Positions 52,260 through 60,770 of a stretch of 64,000 bases of DNA are shown in pieces; position 1 is the first letter of the stretch; every line of letters begins with the position of its first letter. Under the pieces are notes generated by a model, which saw only the letters and a program-made list of their open reading frames with translations, did not search any database and was not told where the DNA came from. A program made the position numbers and the translations under genes. The DNA is from Oscillospiraceae bacterium (GTDB lineage: Bacteria; Bacillota; Clostridia; Oscillospirales; Ruminococcaceae), in NCBI GenBank assembly GCA_017465665.1, contig JAFTVU010000030.1:62001-126000 (forward strand), in the 5' to 3' direction.

Positions 52260-52667
52260 TTGAATATGTCATTAAATATTGCAGGTTTTCTTGGTTTCGG
52301 GCTCTTTCTTGCAGTGGCAGTGATCGTAGCTATAATAGTGATAACAATCGTCGTTTCACATAAGTCAGGTACATCACAGGACTCACAACAGGCACAACAG
52401 ATACCCCAGCCTGTGGAGGAAGCTCACGCTGATGCTTCCTCCGGCGAAATTCAGCCCAAAGCAGTACTTACCCTGGGCGAAGTCATCAAGCAGCACCGCA
52501 TCCGCTGCGGAATGACGCAGGAATTCGTAGCCGAATCACTGGATGTCACCAGACAGGCGGTATCCAAATGGGAGACAGACTCCTCCGAGCCAAGCACCTC
52601 CAATCTGCTTGCGCTTGCAAAGCTGTTCGGCATCTCCGCCGCAGAGCTTCTGGACGGCATAGAATAA
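52260..52667 (+). CDS. Membrane-anchored XRE-type HTH regulator
   Basis: 135 residues. One N-terminal membrane helix (about 8-32) is followed by a Ser/Gln-rich linker (about 35-68) and a C-terminal XRE helix-turn-helix (about 70-133: RCGMTQEFVAESLDVTRQAVSKWETDSSEPS). The order is the reverse of many membrane-bound regulators, whose HTH is N-terminal. The TTG start has AAAGGAG eight bases upstream. If the HTH is cytoplasmic, the protein would hold DNA or sense membrane state. Confidence 0.85.
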   Translation: MNMSLNIAGFLGFGLFLAVAVIVAIIVITIVVSHKSGTSQDSQQAQQIPQPVEEAHADASSGEIQPKAVLTLGEVIKQHRIRCGMTQEFVAESLDVTRQAVSKWETDSSEPSTSNLLALAKLFGISAAELLDGIE

Positions 52668-52680
52668 TTCACATCACATG

Positions 52681-52726
52681 AAAAAACGTGAGAAGATAGA
52701 TGTCTTCTCACGTTTTTGTTTTTTCA
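52681..52726. terminator. Terminator between XRE and VWA genes
   Basis: AAAAACGTGAGAAGA pairs with TCTTCTCACGTTTTT around TAGATG, with TGTTTTTT after it. It likely stops transcripts from both sides. Confidence 0.9.
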
Positions 52727-52748
52727 GAAATAAGCTGGGATAAAAGTA

Positions 52749-54362
52749 TCAGTAGCCTCTGTCCTGCATCTCCTCAACGAGCTGCTCAAATTCGGTCTTG
52801 TAGATGTCGTTTGCGTAATCGCACTGAGCCAGCAGCTCCAGCACACTCTCACAGTCCGCTGTGCCCTTGTATTCGCTCTCACGCAGCACCAGACCAAACT
52901 CAGCCACTGCCGCCGCAAATGCGAGATTATCGCTCATTTCAGAGGAATATGCCGCCGCCTCAACAGGATACTCCAGCAGCTTGCTCTCGTCGCCGTCAGG
53001 CTCTTTGTAGCGCAGAGCCACTGTCAGCAGCTCGCCGTTCTCTATGCCTGCAGCCTCGCCGCTCTCGTACTTCAGATCGGAGGAAGTAAGCTCCATGGGG
53101 CTGTCCACGGGAACTACCTCATACAGCGCCGTCACACTGTGACCTGCGCCTATCTCGCCCGCATCCTTGGTATCGTCCTCGAAATCCTCAGCGGCAAGCA
53201 TCCTGTTCTCGTATCCCACAAGGCGGTAGCCCTTGATGTACGCAGGATTGAACTCTACCTGTATCTTCACGTCCTTTGCCACGGTAACGAGCGTTCCGCC
53301 CATCTCCTCAACAAGCACGCGCTTTGCCTCCATCAGGCTGTCGATATACGCATAGTTGCCGTTGCCGTTATCTGCAAGCGCCTCCATCTTGTTATCCTTG
53401 ATGTTGCCCGAGCCAAAGCCCAGCACTGAAAGGAACACACCGCTCTCACGCTTCTCCTCCACAAGGTCGGTAAGCTCCGCCTCGCTGGAGATTCCCACGT
53501 TGAGATCGCCGTCAGTCGCAAGGATGATACGGTTGTTTCCGCCCGAGATAAAGTACTTCTCAGCTATCTTGTATGCTGTGGTGATACCTGCCGCACCTGC
53601 TGTAGAGCCGCCTGCGGTAAGCTCGTTGATGGCTTCCAGAACAGCCGCCTGATCGTTGCCGTCCGCACCCTCAAGCACCACCTTGTCCTCGCCTGCGTAG
53701 GTAACGATGGAGATACGGTCCTGCGCTGTGAGGTTCTCCGTAAGCAGTGTAAAGGACTTCTGCACCAGCGGCAGCTTGTTATCGCTGTACATAGAACCGC
53801 TGACATCGATAAGGAACACAAGGTTCATCGGTGCACGGTCGGACATATCCACTTCCTCCGCCTGAAGTCCGATGAGCATCAGCTGCGTATCCTCGTTCCA
53901 AGGGCAGTCGGTAAGCTCAGTGGTGACAGAGAAAGGCTCGCCCTCATTCGGCTCGGAATAATCATAATTGAAGTAGTTTATCATCTCCTCGATGCGGATG
54001 GCATCAGGAACGATATCCCAGCCCTCGTTTATCATGCGTCGGAGATTTGTATAGGAAGCCGTATCCACATCAATGGAGAATGTGGAGAGCGGCTCTGCTG
54101 CAACGCTCCTGTAGCTGTTCTCAACGATGGAGTTGTACTCCTCGGTGTTGTAATCGGGAGCGGCATCACCCATTTCATTTCCTGCGTAATCGGCATTGGG
54201 TCTTACTCCCTGCACCGAATCTGCCGCAGCATAGTTTCCACCATCCATTCCGCCTGCATAGCTGTTTCCTGCGGCATCCATCATCATACCGCCATCGGAG
54301 CAGCCAGTAAGCATTGCCGCTGCCATTAATACTGATGTAAGAGCTGTAATTCTTCTTTTCAT
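52749..54362 (-). CDS. VWA-domain lipoprotein (YfbK-like)
   Basis: 537 residues. The lipobox MLTGC (Cys 21) is followed by a Gly/Met-rich linker. A domain near 85-140 precedes the von Willebrand A domain (about 160-340) with MIDAS motif DVSGSMYS, then a beta-rich C-terminal part with DUF3520 character (about 360-530). Members act as extracellular or periplasmic binding proteins, often for envelope stress. AAAGGA precedes the ATG. It is third in the sigma/anti-sigma-like/VWA operon, 2 bp after its neighbour. Confidence 0.88.
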   Translation of the reverse strand: MKRRITALTSVLMAAAMLTGCSDGGMMMDAAGNSYAGGMDGGNYAAADSVQGVRPNADYAGNEMGDAAPDYNTEEYNSIVENSYRSVAAEPLSTFSIDVDTASYTNLRRMINEGWDIVPDAIRIEEMINYFNYDYSEPNEGEPFSVTTELTDCPWNEDTQLMLIGLQAEEVDMSDRAPMNLVFLIDVSGSMYSDNKLPLVQKSFTLLTENLTAQDRISIVTYAGEDKVVLEGADGNDQAAVLEAINELTAGGSTAGAAGITTAYKIAEKYFISGGNNRIILATDGDLNVGISSEAELTDLVEEKRESGVFLSVLGFGSGNIKDNKMEALADNGNGNYAYIDSLMEAKRVLVEEMGGTLVTVAKDVKIQVEFNPAYIKGYRLVGYENRMLAAEDFEDDTKDAGEIGAGHSVTALYEVVPVDSPMELTSSDLKYESGEAAGIENGELLTVALRYKEPDGDESKLLEYPVEAAAYSSEMSDNLAFAAAVAEFGLVLRESEYKGTADCESVLELLAQCDYANDIYKTEFEQLVEEMQDRGY

Positions 54363-54364
54363 AA

Positions 54365-55246
54365 TTAATTCCTTTCAAGAGTCTCCCATTTCTTTATCAG
54401 CGCCGTGATATCACCGCTGTGCGAGTACATCATCCTGTCGTAGAAATACTCGTCCTCGTGCTCCTGCGGATATATCAGGCTCTGCGAGCCGCCTGTGTCA
54501 AGGCTGCTCCAGCCGTTGTAGTAGACCGCTCCGCCGTTTGCGGTGAACTCCGTCTGCGGTACGCTGTCAAACACGGTGCGCCAGCCCTCGTCCGTTCTTG
54601 CAAGGGGTACGAGGTACTCACGCCCGCGCTTCATGGCATAAGCCGAGCGGCTCTCCACCGTAATAACGCTTTCGGTGCTCTCGGGGTAGCTTTCAAGCAC
54701 TTGCATCTCATAGCAGAGGCTCTCGCCGTCCTCACTGAGATACACGGCTGCCACCTCCGCACGGATAATACGCTCGGTATCCGCGAGGATGTCCTCCTCC
54801 ACGAAATAGCTTTCACCGTAAGGCTCGCCCGAGCACTCGATGTAGGTGAGCGAATACGAATCAAACTCCAGCTCGTTGTAGTTCATGAACTCTTTCGGCT
54901 CAACGTTTACCGTACCGCCCACAGCGTCGTCGGCAGGCGCATCGTCCATAACCATGCTCTCGCTGTCCTCGGCGTTCATTGCGCCGCCGTTTGCCGTGAA
55001 GTTATCCTCGTCCATGCTGCCGCTTCTTTGAAGCACAGCAGGTACTGCCACTATCAGCAGTATACTTGCCGCTGCCGCTGCAACGGCCTTTAATGCGTTG
55101 ATGTTGATGACCTTTCTGCGATGGGGCTGAGCTGCTGCGGACTTCGGCTGAAGTCTGCCCTCTATCCTCGCCCAGAGTGCGTCCTTATCAGGCGCAGAAT
55201 TATTCATTTCGGCTGTAAGCAGCTCCTTGAGCATCTGCTCGTTCAT
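54365..55246 (-). CDS. Membrane protein, anti-sigma-factor-like
   Basis: 293 residues. The N-terminal cytoplasmic part (about 1-47) is acidic/helical (MNEQMLKELLTAEMNN...DALWARIEGRL). One membrane helix covers about 51-70, and a long Ser/Asp/Glu-rich extracellular part follows. Cytoplasmic helix, one crossing and an external sensor is the plan of anti-sigma factors, and it overlaps the sigma gene by four bases. No zinc-binding ZAS motif is visible, so the assignment rests on layout and position. AGGGAGG precedes the ATG. Confidence 0.7.
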   Translation of the reverse strand: MNEQMLKELLTAEMNNSAPDKDALWARIEGRLQPKSAAAQPHRRKVININALKAVAAAAASILLIVAVPAVLQRSGSMDEDNFTANGGAMNAEDSESMVMDDAPADDAVGGTVNVEPKEFMNYNELEFDSYSLTYIECSGEPYGESYFVEEDILADTERIIRAEVAAVYLSEDGESLCYEMQVLESYPESTESVITVESRSAYAMKRGREYLVPLARTDEGWRTVFDSVPQTEFTANGGAVYYNGWSSLDTGGSQSLIYPQEHEDEYFYDRMMYSHSGDITALIKKWETLERN

Positions 55247-55803
55247 ATATCCTGCACCTCCCTGACATGATCACTCAGCTTTTTGATAGCCCCGCGGTAT
55301 TTCCAGGTGACCGTGCCAAGCGGCATTGCAAGGGCTTTTGATATCTCCTTAAAGGTGAAGTCGGAAAACAGCTTCAGCTCCACTATCGTGCGCTCGCTGT
55401 CGCTCAGCCGCTTCAGTGCTTCCTCTACGGAGATGTTTCCTATAATGGTATCGGTGAAGTCACCGCTGCTTATCGGTTCGCTCTGCGGAGCGTTCTCATC
55501 AGCGGGAGCGTCTATGGTATACACCTCGCGGCTGCTCTTGCGGATGTGATCCACCGCCATGTTGCGCGCACAGGCTGCAAGCCACGCTTTATGTCCGCTG
55601 CCGCCCCTGTAGGATTCGGCAAGCCTTTCCCATAGCTTCACAAAGAGATCTGCCGTTAAATCCTCCGCAGTCATCCTGTTGCACACCACGGAATACATCA
55701 CGGAATATATCAGCTTGTAGTAAGCCTCGTAGATCTCCTTTAGCCCCTCTGTGCTGCCCTGCCTGATCAGAGCAATACAGCTTTCAAAGCGGCTGTCTGT
55801 CAT
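55243..55803 (-). CDS. ECF-type RNA polymerase sigma factor
   Basis: 186 residues from the ATG at 55803 with AAGGG upstream. Region 2 (about 30-95) contains VVCNRMTAEDLTADLFVKLWERL and the DNA-melting ARNMAVDHIRK. Region 4 (about 130-180) has LSDSERTIVELKLFSDFTFKEISKALAMPLGTVTWKYRGAIKKL split over a helix-turn-helix. It directs RNA polymerase to a stress regulon and probably its own operon. The gene overlaps the anti-sigma-like gene, so both are coupled. Confidence 0.9.
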   Translation of the reverse strand: MTDSRFESCIALIRQGSTEGLKEIYEAYYKLIYSVMYSVVCNRMTAEDLTADLFVKLWERLAESYRGGSGHKAWLAACARNMAVDHIRKSSREVYTIDAPADENAPQSEPISSGDFTDTIIGNISVEEALKRLSDSERTIVELKLFSDFTFKEISKALAMPLGTVTWKYRGAIKKLSDHVREVQDI

Positions 55804-55919
55804 ACCCTTATCACCCCTTGCACTTAATATACGTTTGCGGATGGTAGTTTTTATGGTAAAAACATGCACAAATTTCAGCAATTTCATTTATGCACACTGT
55901 CATCTCTGTATTCAAACAG

Positions 55920-56046
55920 TTTTACGGTAAAATAAATGCAAAGCATTTATTTTAGCTTTCTTTCAATGTCCTCGCAGATACGCAAATCAGAGATTTGCTC
56001 CCTACGTATCGGACGATTTTACCATGCCCTTACGGACATGGTAAAA
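55920..56046. repeat. Palindrome-rich noncoding element (possible MITE)
   Basis: Four inverted repeats in 127 bp. TTTTAC-G-GTAAAA lies at 55920-55932. TAAAATAAATGC-AAA-GCATTTATTTTA (55928-55954) is a 12-bp perfect arm pair. GCAAATC-AGA-GATTTGC (55982-55998) sits inside a wider GATACG...CGTATC. TTTTACCATG...CATGGTAAAA (56017-56046) has 10-bp arms. GGTAAAAT occurs at both ends. It sits in the 433-bp gap between the sigma gene and purC; the density is unlike ordinary intergenic DNA. Confidence 0.6.
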
Positions 56047-56166
56047 TGATACTATAAAATAGCCGTATTGTCAACCGTCACACCGCCGAGGATTCCAAAT
56101 TTTTTTATATATAAAGACCATTTTTTGTTAATATGATGAATGTTCAAAAAAAATGCAAAAAATATC

Positions 56167-56195
56167 TTGACAAACTGCGCTATCCGTATTAAAAT
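56167..56195 (+). promoter_or_regulatory. purC promoter
   Basis: TTGACA (56167-56172), 17-bp spacer, TAAAAT (56190-56195), 41 bp before purC. No purine riboswitch is visible in the short leader. Confidence 0.7.
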
Positions 56196-56236
56196 TTAAT
56201 AGGATAATACCCCACAACAAAAAAAGGAGAATTACT

Positions 56237-56920
56237 ATGGAAAAGATCTACACAGGTAAGACCAAGGACGTGTACAAGCTTGACAACGGCAATGTAATGC
56301 TGAAGTTCAAGGATGATTGCACAGGCAAGGACGGCGTTTTTGATCCCGGAGAGAACACAGTAGGACTGACTATCGACGGCATCGGCAAGGCTAATCTTGA
56401 GACCTCCGTATACTACTTCGAGATGCTCAAGAAAGCAGGCATCAAGACTCACTATGTAAGCGCTGATCTTGAGAACGCTACAATGGAGGTACTCCCCGCT
56501 ACCGTATTCGGTCACGGTCTGGAGGTAATCTGCCGCCATGTTGCAACAGGCAGCTTCATCCGCAGATACGGCGAGTACATTGAGGACGGTACAGTTATCG
56601 AGGGCGGCTACGTTGAGTGCACATTCAAGAACGATGCCAAGGGCGATCCTCTGGTAACAAGCGAAGGTCTGGCAGTTCTGGGCGTTATGACTCCCGAGAT
56701 GTTCGAGAGCATGAAGCAGCAGACACTGAAGATCACACAGATCGTTGCTGACGATCTCAAGACCATCGGTCTGACACTGTGGGATATCAAGTTTGAGTTC
56801 GGCTACAACAACGGCGAGGTTATCCTCATCGATGAGATCGCTTCCGGTAACATGAGAGTTTACAAGGGCGATAAGATCGTTGATCCTGTTGAGCTGACAA
56901 AGCTTATCAACAACAGATAA
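56237..56920 (+). CDS. purC: Phosphoribosylaminoimidazole-succinocarboxamide synthase
   Basis: 227 residues. It joins aspartate to CAIR using ATP in de novo purine synthesis. It shows YTGKTKDVY at 5-13 (nucleotide contact), the [19 protein letters not shown] segment near 95-113, and [11 protein letters not shown] near the end. Length is normal for the family. AAAGGAG precedes the ATG. It is monocistronic, with its own promoter and terminator (56942-56977). Confidence 0.95.
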   Translation: MEKIYTGKTKDVYKLDNGNVMLKFKDDCTGKDGVFDPGENTVGLTIDGIGKANLETSVYYFEMLKKAGIKTHYVSADLENATMEVLPATVFGHGLEVICRHVATGSFIRRYGEYIEDGTVIEGGYVECTFKNDAKGDPLVTSEGLAVLGVMTPEMFESMKQQTLKITQIVADDLKTIGLTLWDIKFEFGYNNGEVILIDEIASGNMRVYKGDKIVDPVELTKLINNR

Positions 56921-56941
56921 TTCTTTTATCACATAGAACAC

Positions 56942-56977
56942 ATCCGGAGAAGCCTGTATTCTCCGGATAGTTTTTTA
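56942..56977 (+). terminator. Terminator after purC
   Basis: ATCCGGAGA pairs with TCTCCGGAT around AGCCTGTAT, followed by AGTTTTTTAT. Confidence 0.9.
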
Positions 56978-57044
56978 TGTTGCAAAATCCTCTGAAACGT
57001 GCTAAAATAAACTGTACCACAAAACAAGGGAAAGAGATAACATA

Positions 57045-57896
57045 ATGAAAAAAGGACTTATACTCGAGGGCGGCGCAATGCGCGGAATGTTCACAGCAGG
57101 CGTTATAGACGTGATGATGGAAAACGGCATCATCTTCGATGGTGCTGTAGGTGTTTCTGCGGGAGCGGCTTTCGGCGTCAATTACAAATCAAAGCAGATA
57201 GGCAGAGTGCTGCGCTACAATACACGTTTCTGCAAGGATAAGCGCTACTTCGGCGTGCGCTGCTTTCTCAGAACGGGCGATCTGTACAGTGCGGATTTCG
57301 CCTACGGTGAAGTACCGCTGAAGCACGACCCTTTCGATTTTGAAGCATACATGAAAGACCCGATGGAGTTCTGGGTAGTCTGCACGGATATAGAACGAGG
57401 TGAGGCAGTCTACCACCGCTACGAGGGTCGGAACGACCACGGCTTCGACTGGATACGCGCCTCCGCATCCATGCCGCTGGTGTCAAAAAACGTTGAGATA
57501 GACGGCAGGAAGCTGCTGGACGGCGGCATGTCCGATTCCATACCTCTGAAATACTTCGAAAGCATCGGCTACGACAGGAACATCGTCATCCTCACCCAGC
57601 CTGAGGGCTATGTCAAGGAAAAGAACAGCGCCATGCCGCTGATAAAGCTGAGATACAAAAAATATCCTAAGCTAGTAGAGCTGATGGCAAACCGTCATAT
57701 TGAATACAACAAAGCCACCCGCTACATAGCCGAAAAGGAGCGCCGCGGCGAGGTACTGGTCATCCGCCCCGAAACTGCACTGAAGATAAGCAAGACGGAA
57801 AAAGACCCCGCAGTGCTGAAATATGTTTACGATCAGGGCAGAAAGGAAGCCGAAAAAAGGCTCGGTGAAATAAAGAAATTCCTCGGACAGGAATAA
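57045..57896 (+). CDS. Patatin-like phospholipase
   Basis: 283 residues. LEGGAMRGMFTAGV near 7-20 (oxyanion Gly-rich loop), GVSAGA near 37-42 (GxSxG nucleophile Ser), and the DGG near 166-168 (catalytic Asp) form the Ser-Asp dyad of bacterial patatins. It probably hydrolyses acyl chains of phospholipids inside the cell. No signal peptide. GGGAAAGAG precedes the ATG. It stands alone between two terminators. Confidence 0.9.
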   Translation: MKKGLILEGGAMRGMFTAGVIDVMMENGIIFDGAVGVSAGAAFGVNYKSKQIGRVLRYNTRFCKDKRYFGVRCFLRTGDLYSADFAYGEVPLKHDPFDFEAYMKDPMEFWVVCTDIERGEAVYHRYEGRNDHGFDWIRASASMPLVSKNVEIDGRKLLDGGMSDSIPLKYFESIGYDRNIVILTQPEGYVKEKNSAMPLIKLRYKKYPKLVELMANRHIEYNKATRYIAEKERRGEVLVIRPETALKISKTEKDPAVLKYVYDQGRKEAEKRLGEIKKFLGQE

Positions 57897-57908
57897 CAGA
57901 TAAATATA

Positions 57909-57942
57909 AGACGTCAGCTCATAGTGGCTGGCGTCTTTTTTA
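57909..57942 (+). terminator. Terminator after the patatin gene
   Basis: AGACGTCAGC pairs with GGCTGGCGTCT (one mismatch), followed by TTTTTTATG. Confidence 0.85.
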
Positions 57943-57982
57943 TGCCCGTAAAAATTTTTTCGGAAAAATTTCCTCTGCCCTC

Positions 57983-58030
57983 TTGACAACTGTGTATATC
58001 CATGCTATACTGTGTATACCGTATATATAC
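57983..58030 (+). promoter_or_regulatory. Promoter and probable operator of the GntR/ABC operon
   Basis: TTGACA (57983-57988), 17-bp spacer, TATACT (58006-58011). TGTGTATA occurs in the spacer and again just after the -10, where GTGTATAC-CGTATATATAC forms an inverted repeat. YtrA-type GntR regulators bind such GTATAC-like sites, so autorepression is likely. Confidence 0.65.
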
Positions 58031-58050
58031 AATTTATTCAGAGGTGCACT

Positions 58051-58434
58051 ATGGATATAATACTCAGCAATTCCTCAGCCGAGCCTATCTATCAGCAGAT
58101 AATCACCCAGATAAAGGCTCAGATAATGAACGGCACGCTTGCCGCAGGGGACGCCCTGCCGTCAATGCGAGTGCTTGCTCAGCAGCTGAGAATAAGCGTG
58201 ATAACCACAAAACGAGCATACGAGGAGCTGGAGCGTGACGGGTTCATCGAGAACTTCGCAGGCAAGGGCTGCTTCGTAAGATCGCAGAATACGGATTTTC
58301 TGCGTGAAGAGGGCATCCGCCAGACGGAGGAGCTTCTCGCAAGGGCATGCGAAAAGGCACGTCTGTGTGAGCTTTCACTGGAAGATATGAAAGAGATGCT
58401 TGAATTAATGTACGGAGGAGATACAGATGAGTAA
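58051..58434 (+). CDS. GntR-family regulator (YtrA-like)
   Basis: 127 residues from the ATG at 58051 (GAGGTG upstream). The N-terminal winged helix-turn-helix (about 10-75) reads PIYQQIITQIKAQIMNG...PSMRVLAQQLRISVITTKRAYEELERDGFI. The short helical C-terminus (about 85-125) fits the YtrA group that controls ABC exporters. It overlaps the ABC ATPase gene by 8 bases and probably represses the operon from the operator at 57983-58030. Confidence 0.9.
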   Translation: MDIILSNSSAEPIYQQIITQIKAQIMNGTLAAGDALPSMRVLAQQLRISVITTKRAYEELERDGFIENFAGKGCFVRSQNTDFLREEGIRQTEELLARACEKARLCELSLEDMKEMLELMYGGDTDE

Positions 58435-59305
58435 CTTCGAAAATGCGATAGAAATAAGCGGCCTTACCAAAAAGTACGACGGCTTCACGCTGGATAATGT
58501 GAGCTTCAACGTGCCCAAGGGCTGTGTGATGGGCTTCATCGGTCAGAACGGCGCAGGAAAGACCACCACCATCCGCTCCCTGCTGAACATCACAAAGACG
58601 GACGGCGGCAGCATCACGATGCTCGGCATGGACCACCTGAAGAACGAGTACGAGATAAAGGAGCATATCGCAGCGGTGTTCGATGAGATGCCGTTCAACG
58701 AGAGCTTCAACGCAAACCAGATATCCATTATGTTCCGCGGTCTTTACTCCGCATGGGACGAGGAGAAATACTTCGCGTACCTCGACCGCTTCTGCCTGCC
58801 CCGTAAAAAGGCAATAAAGAAGTTCTCCAAGGGCATGAAGATGAAGCTGCAGATAGCCACTGCCCTCTCCCACGGTGCAAAGCTGCTCATCATGGACGAG
58901 GCTACCACAGGTCTTGACCCCGTTGTCCGCAACGAGATACTGGATATCTTCCGCGAATACATACAGGACGAGGAAAACAGCATCCTCATGTCCTCCCACA
59001 TAACCTCCGACCTTGAGAAGATAGCGGACTGCGTGACTTTTATCGACAAGGGACACATCCTGCTGACAGGCTACAAGGACGAGATACTCGAAAGCCACGC
59101 TGTCATCAAGTGCTCCAGGGACGATTACTCCGCCCTCGCAAAGGATGACTTCGTAAGTGCAAGGCTCAGCGATTTCGGTGCGGAGGTCATGGTGGCGGAT
59201 GTGAACGCCGCAAAGGCGAAGTATTCGGGTCTTACCTTTGACAAAACTACTCTCGAGGAGATAATGCTGTTCTATGTGAACAGAGAGAAAAAGGAGTGGT
59301 CGTGA
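58427..59305 (+). CDS. ABC transporter ATP-binding protein
   Basis: 292 residues. Walker A GQNGAGKTT near 41, signature FSKGMKMKLQIATAL near 131, Walker B LLIMDEATTGLDP near 151, switch His in SSHITSDLEK. The Glu after Walker B and the 'SKGMK' signature match the YtrB/bacitracin-type exporters. Its stop overlaps the next permease start (TGATG). Confidence 0.93.
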   Translation: MSNFENAIEISGLTKKYDGFTLDNVSFNVPKGCVMGFIGQNGAGKTTTIRSLLNITKTDGGSITMLGMDHLKNEYEIKEHIAAVFDEMPFNESFNANQISIMFRGLYSAWDEEKYFAYLDRFCLPRKKAIKKFSKGMKMKLQIATALSHGAKLLIMDEATTGLDPVVRNEILDIFREYIQDEENSILMSSHITSDLEKIADCVTFIDKGHILLTGYKDEILESHAVIKCSRDDYSALAKDDFVSARLSDFGAEVMVADVNAAKAKYSGLTFDKTTLEEIMLFYVNREKKEWS

Positions 59306-60063
59306 TGAAAAAACCATCATTCGGAGCACTTCTCGCCCGTGAGTTCATCGGCATGAAGAAGATGCTGAGAGCGTATATCATCATGTGTCTGCTGATAATT
59401 CCGTTGCCGTTCATCATCCTGCTGAGCTTCAGGCACGGCAACCTCGGCACACTCATCCCCGAGGATGTGCACTGGGTATTCCTCGGTATGGACGGATATA
59501 ATCTGAAACTGTTCGCAATAATGGGCGGTGCGATGATAACCATGGGCAGTTCCGAAAACATGACGCCTGATATCAGTGCGAAGTGGGATCACTTCCGCCG
59601 CAGTACGCCCGTAACTCACGCAAGGATGGCTCTTTCCAAAATGACGTCGCAGGGGATATTCTCACTGGCGGGAATTGCCCTGTCCCTGCTGTCCTTGTGG
59701 CTGATGGATCTCGCGCTCGGTGTGGAATTCAGTGCGGCAGACGCAGGTCTGGCGATAGGCACAGTTGCGGCACTAACACTGTTTTCCGTGCTCGCAATGC
59801 TGTTCGTGACCTTTTTCAGATCGGTGGACAAGGGAATGATCGCAATGCTGGGCGTTATCATGGTGGTGACGTTCATTCTGTTATTCGACAAAGAAGCACC
59901 GCGTGTTCCCAACGAGGAAAAGCTGGAACAGGCGATGCAGTTTGCGGCTAAGGCACAGGATATCTGCACGGAGCTTCTGCCATTCCTGCCGCTGATACTC
60001 ATCGGCACGCTGGCACTCGGCTTTGTCGCACTTACACTGCTGTATAAAAGGAGGGAGAGATAA
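59305..60063 (+). CDS. ABC-2 type transporter permease
   Basis: 252 residues from the ATG at 59305 (AAGGAG upstream), with about six hydrophobic segments. It pairs with the ATPase gene in front and another permease behind (overlap TAATG). It probably exports a lipid-linked or peptide antibiotic-like compound, or aids envelope stress response; the substrate is not visible. Confidence 0.85.
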   Translation: MKKPSFGALLAREFIGMKKMLRAYIIMCLLIIPLPFIILLSFRHGNLGTLIPEDVHWVFLGMDGYNLKLFAIMGGAMITMGSSENMTPDISAKWDHFRRSTPVTHARMALSKMTSQGIFSLAGIALSLLSLWLMDLALGVEFSAADAGLAIGTVAALTLFSVLAMLFVTFFRSVDKGMIAMLGVIMVVTFILLFDKEAPRVPNEEKLEQAMQFAAKAQDICTELLPFLPLILIGTLALGFVALTLLYKRRER

Positions 60064-60770
60064 TGGGCGGTCTTCTTTACAAAAACTTCTTCCAGTACAG
60101 ATGGGAGCTTTTGGTGATAGCTGTGCTGCAGTTCATCGCTACCCTCACTGTGATACTTGCAGCAATGAGCCCACAAACAAAGGGCGACGACATGGTGATG
60201 ACCTCCGTGCTGATGTATGCGATGGTGTTCTTCGTGCTGGGATTTTTCGAGAGCGGCATGTTCTCCCCTGACGAAAAACGCACCGCAATGTCATTCATCA
60301 TCTCCGCTCCCACAGGCGCAAAGCAGCACATCGGCAGCAAGTACCTGAGCGTATTGCTGATATACCTCAGCGTTCTCACCTGCTGTTTCCTGACAGACGC
60401 CGCAGCCGTTGCGATAAAAGGCGATGCAACGATATCCGTCACCCTGCCGCTTATCATCATCTTCAGCGGCGCACTTTTCCTTGAGGCGCTGTCCCTGCCG
60501 TTCATGGTGTACTTCGGCTCTGCACAGGGCACGAATGCAAAGGGCACTACGCTTCTGGTGCTTTGCTATATCCTCGGTATGTACATCCTTTTCGGGGATA
60601 TCTCGATGTTTTTGGAAGATAATTTCCTTGCGGCGGTGAAGCAGTTCTTCTCACAGGGAAACATCATGCTGATGCTGGGTATCTTCCCGTATATCGCAAT
60701 GGGGCTGTATTATCTTTCGTTCCGTATCTCGGTACTGCTGTTCAGAAAGGGGGCGGACAACTATGACTGA
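60063..60770 (+). CDS. ABC-2 type transporter permease (second subunit)
   Basis: 235 residues with about six membrane helices and a Lys/Arg-rich start (LLYKNFFQYRWELLV). It resembles the first permease in layout rather than sequence, so the channel is likely a heterodimer. The gene overlaps both neighbours, which keeps translation coupled. Confidence 0.85.
   Translation: MGGLLYKNFFQYRWELLVIAVLQFIATLTVILAAMSPQTKGDDMVMTSVLMYAMVFFVLGFFESGMFSPDEKRTAMSFIISAPTGAKQHIGSKYLSVLLIYLSVLTCCFLTDAAAVAIKGDATISVTLPLIIIFSGALFLEALSLPFMVYFGSAQGTNAKGTTLLVLCYILGMYILFGDISMFLEDNFLAAVKQFFSQGNIMLMLGIFPYIAMGLYYLSFRISVLLFRKGADNYD

Noticed and set aside
56047..56236. Purine riboswitch upstream of purC
   Set aside because: The leader after the promoter is about 35 bp and shows none of the conserved purine-aptamer helices or loops.
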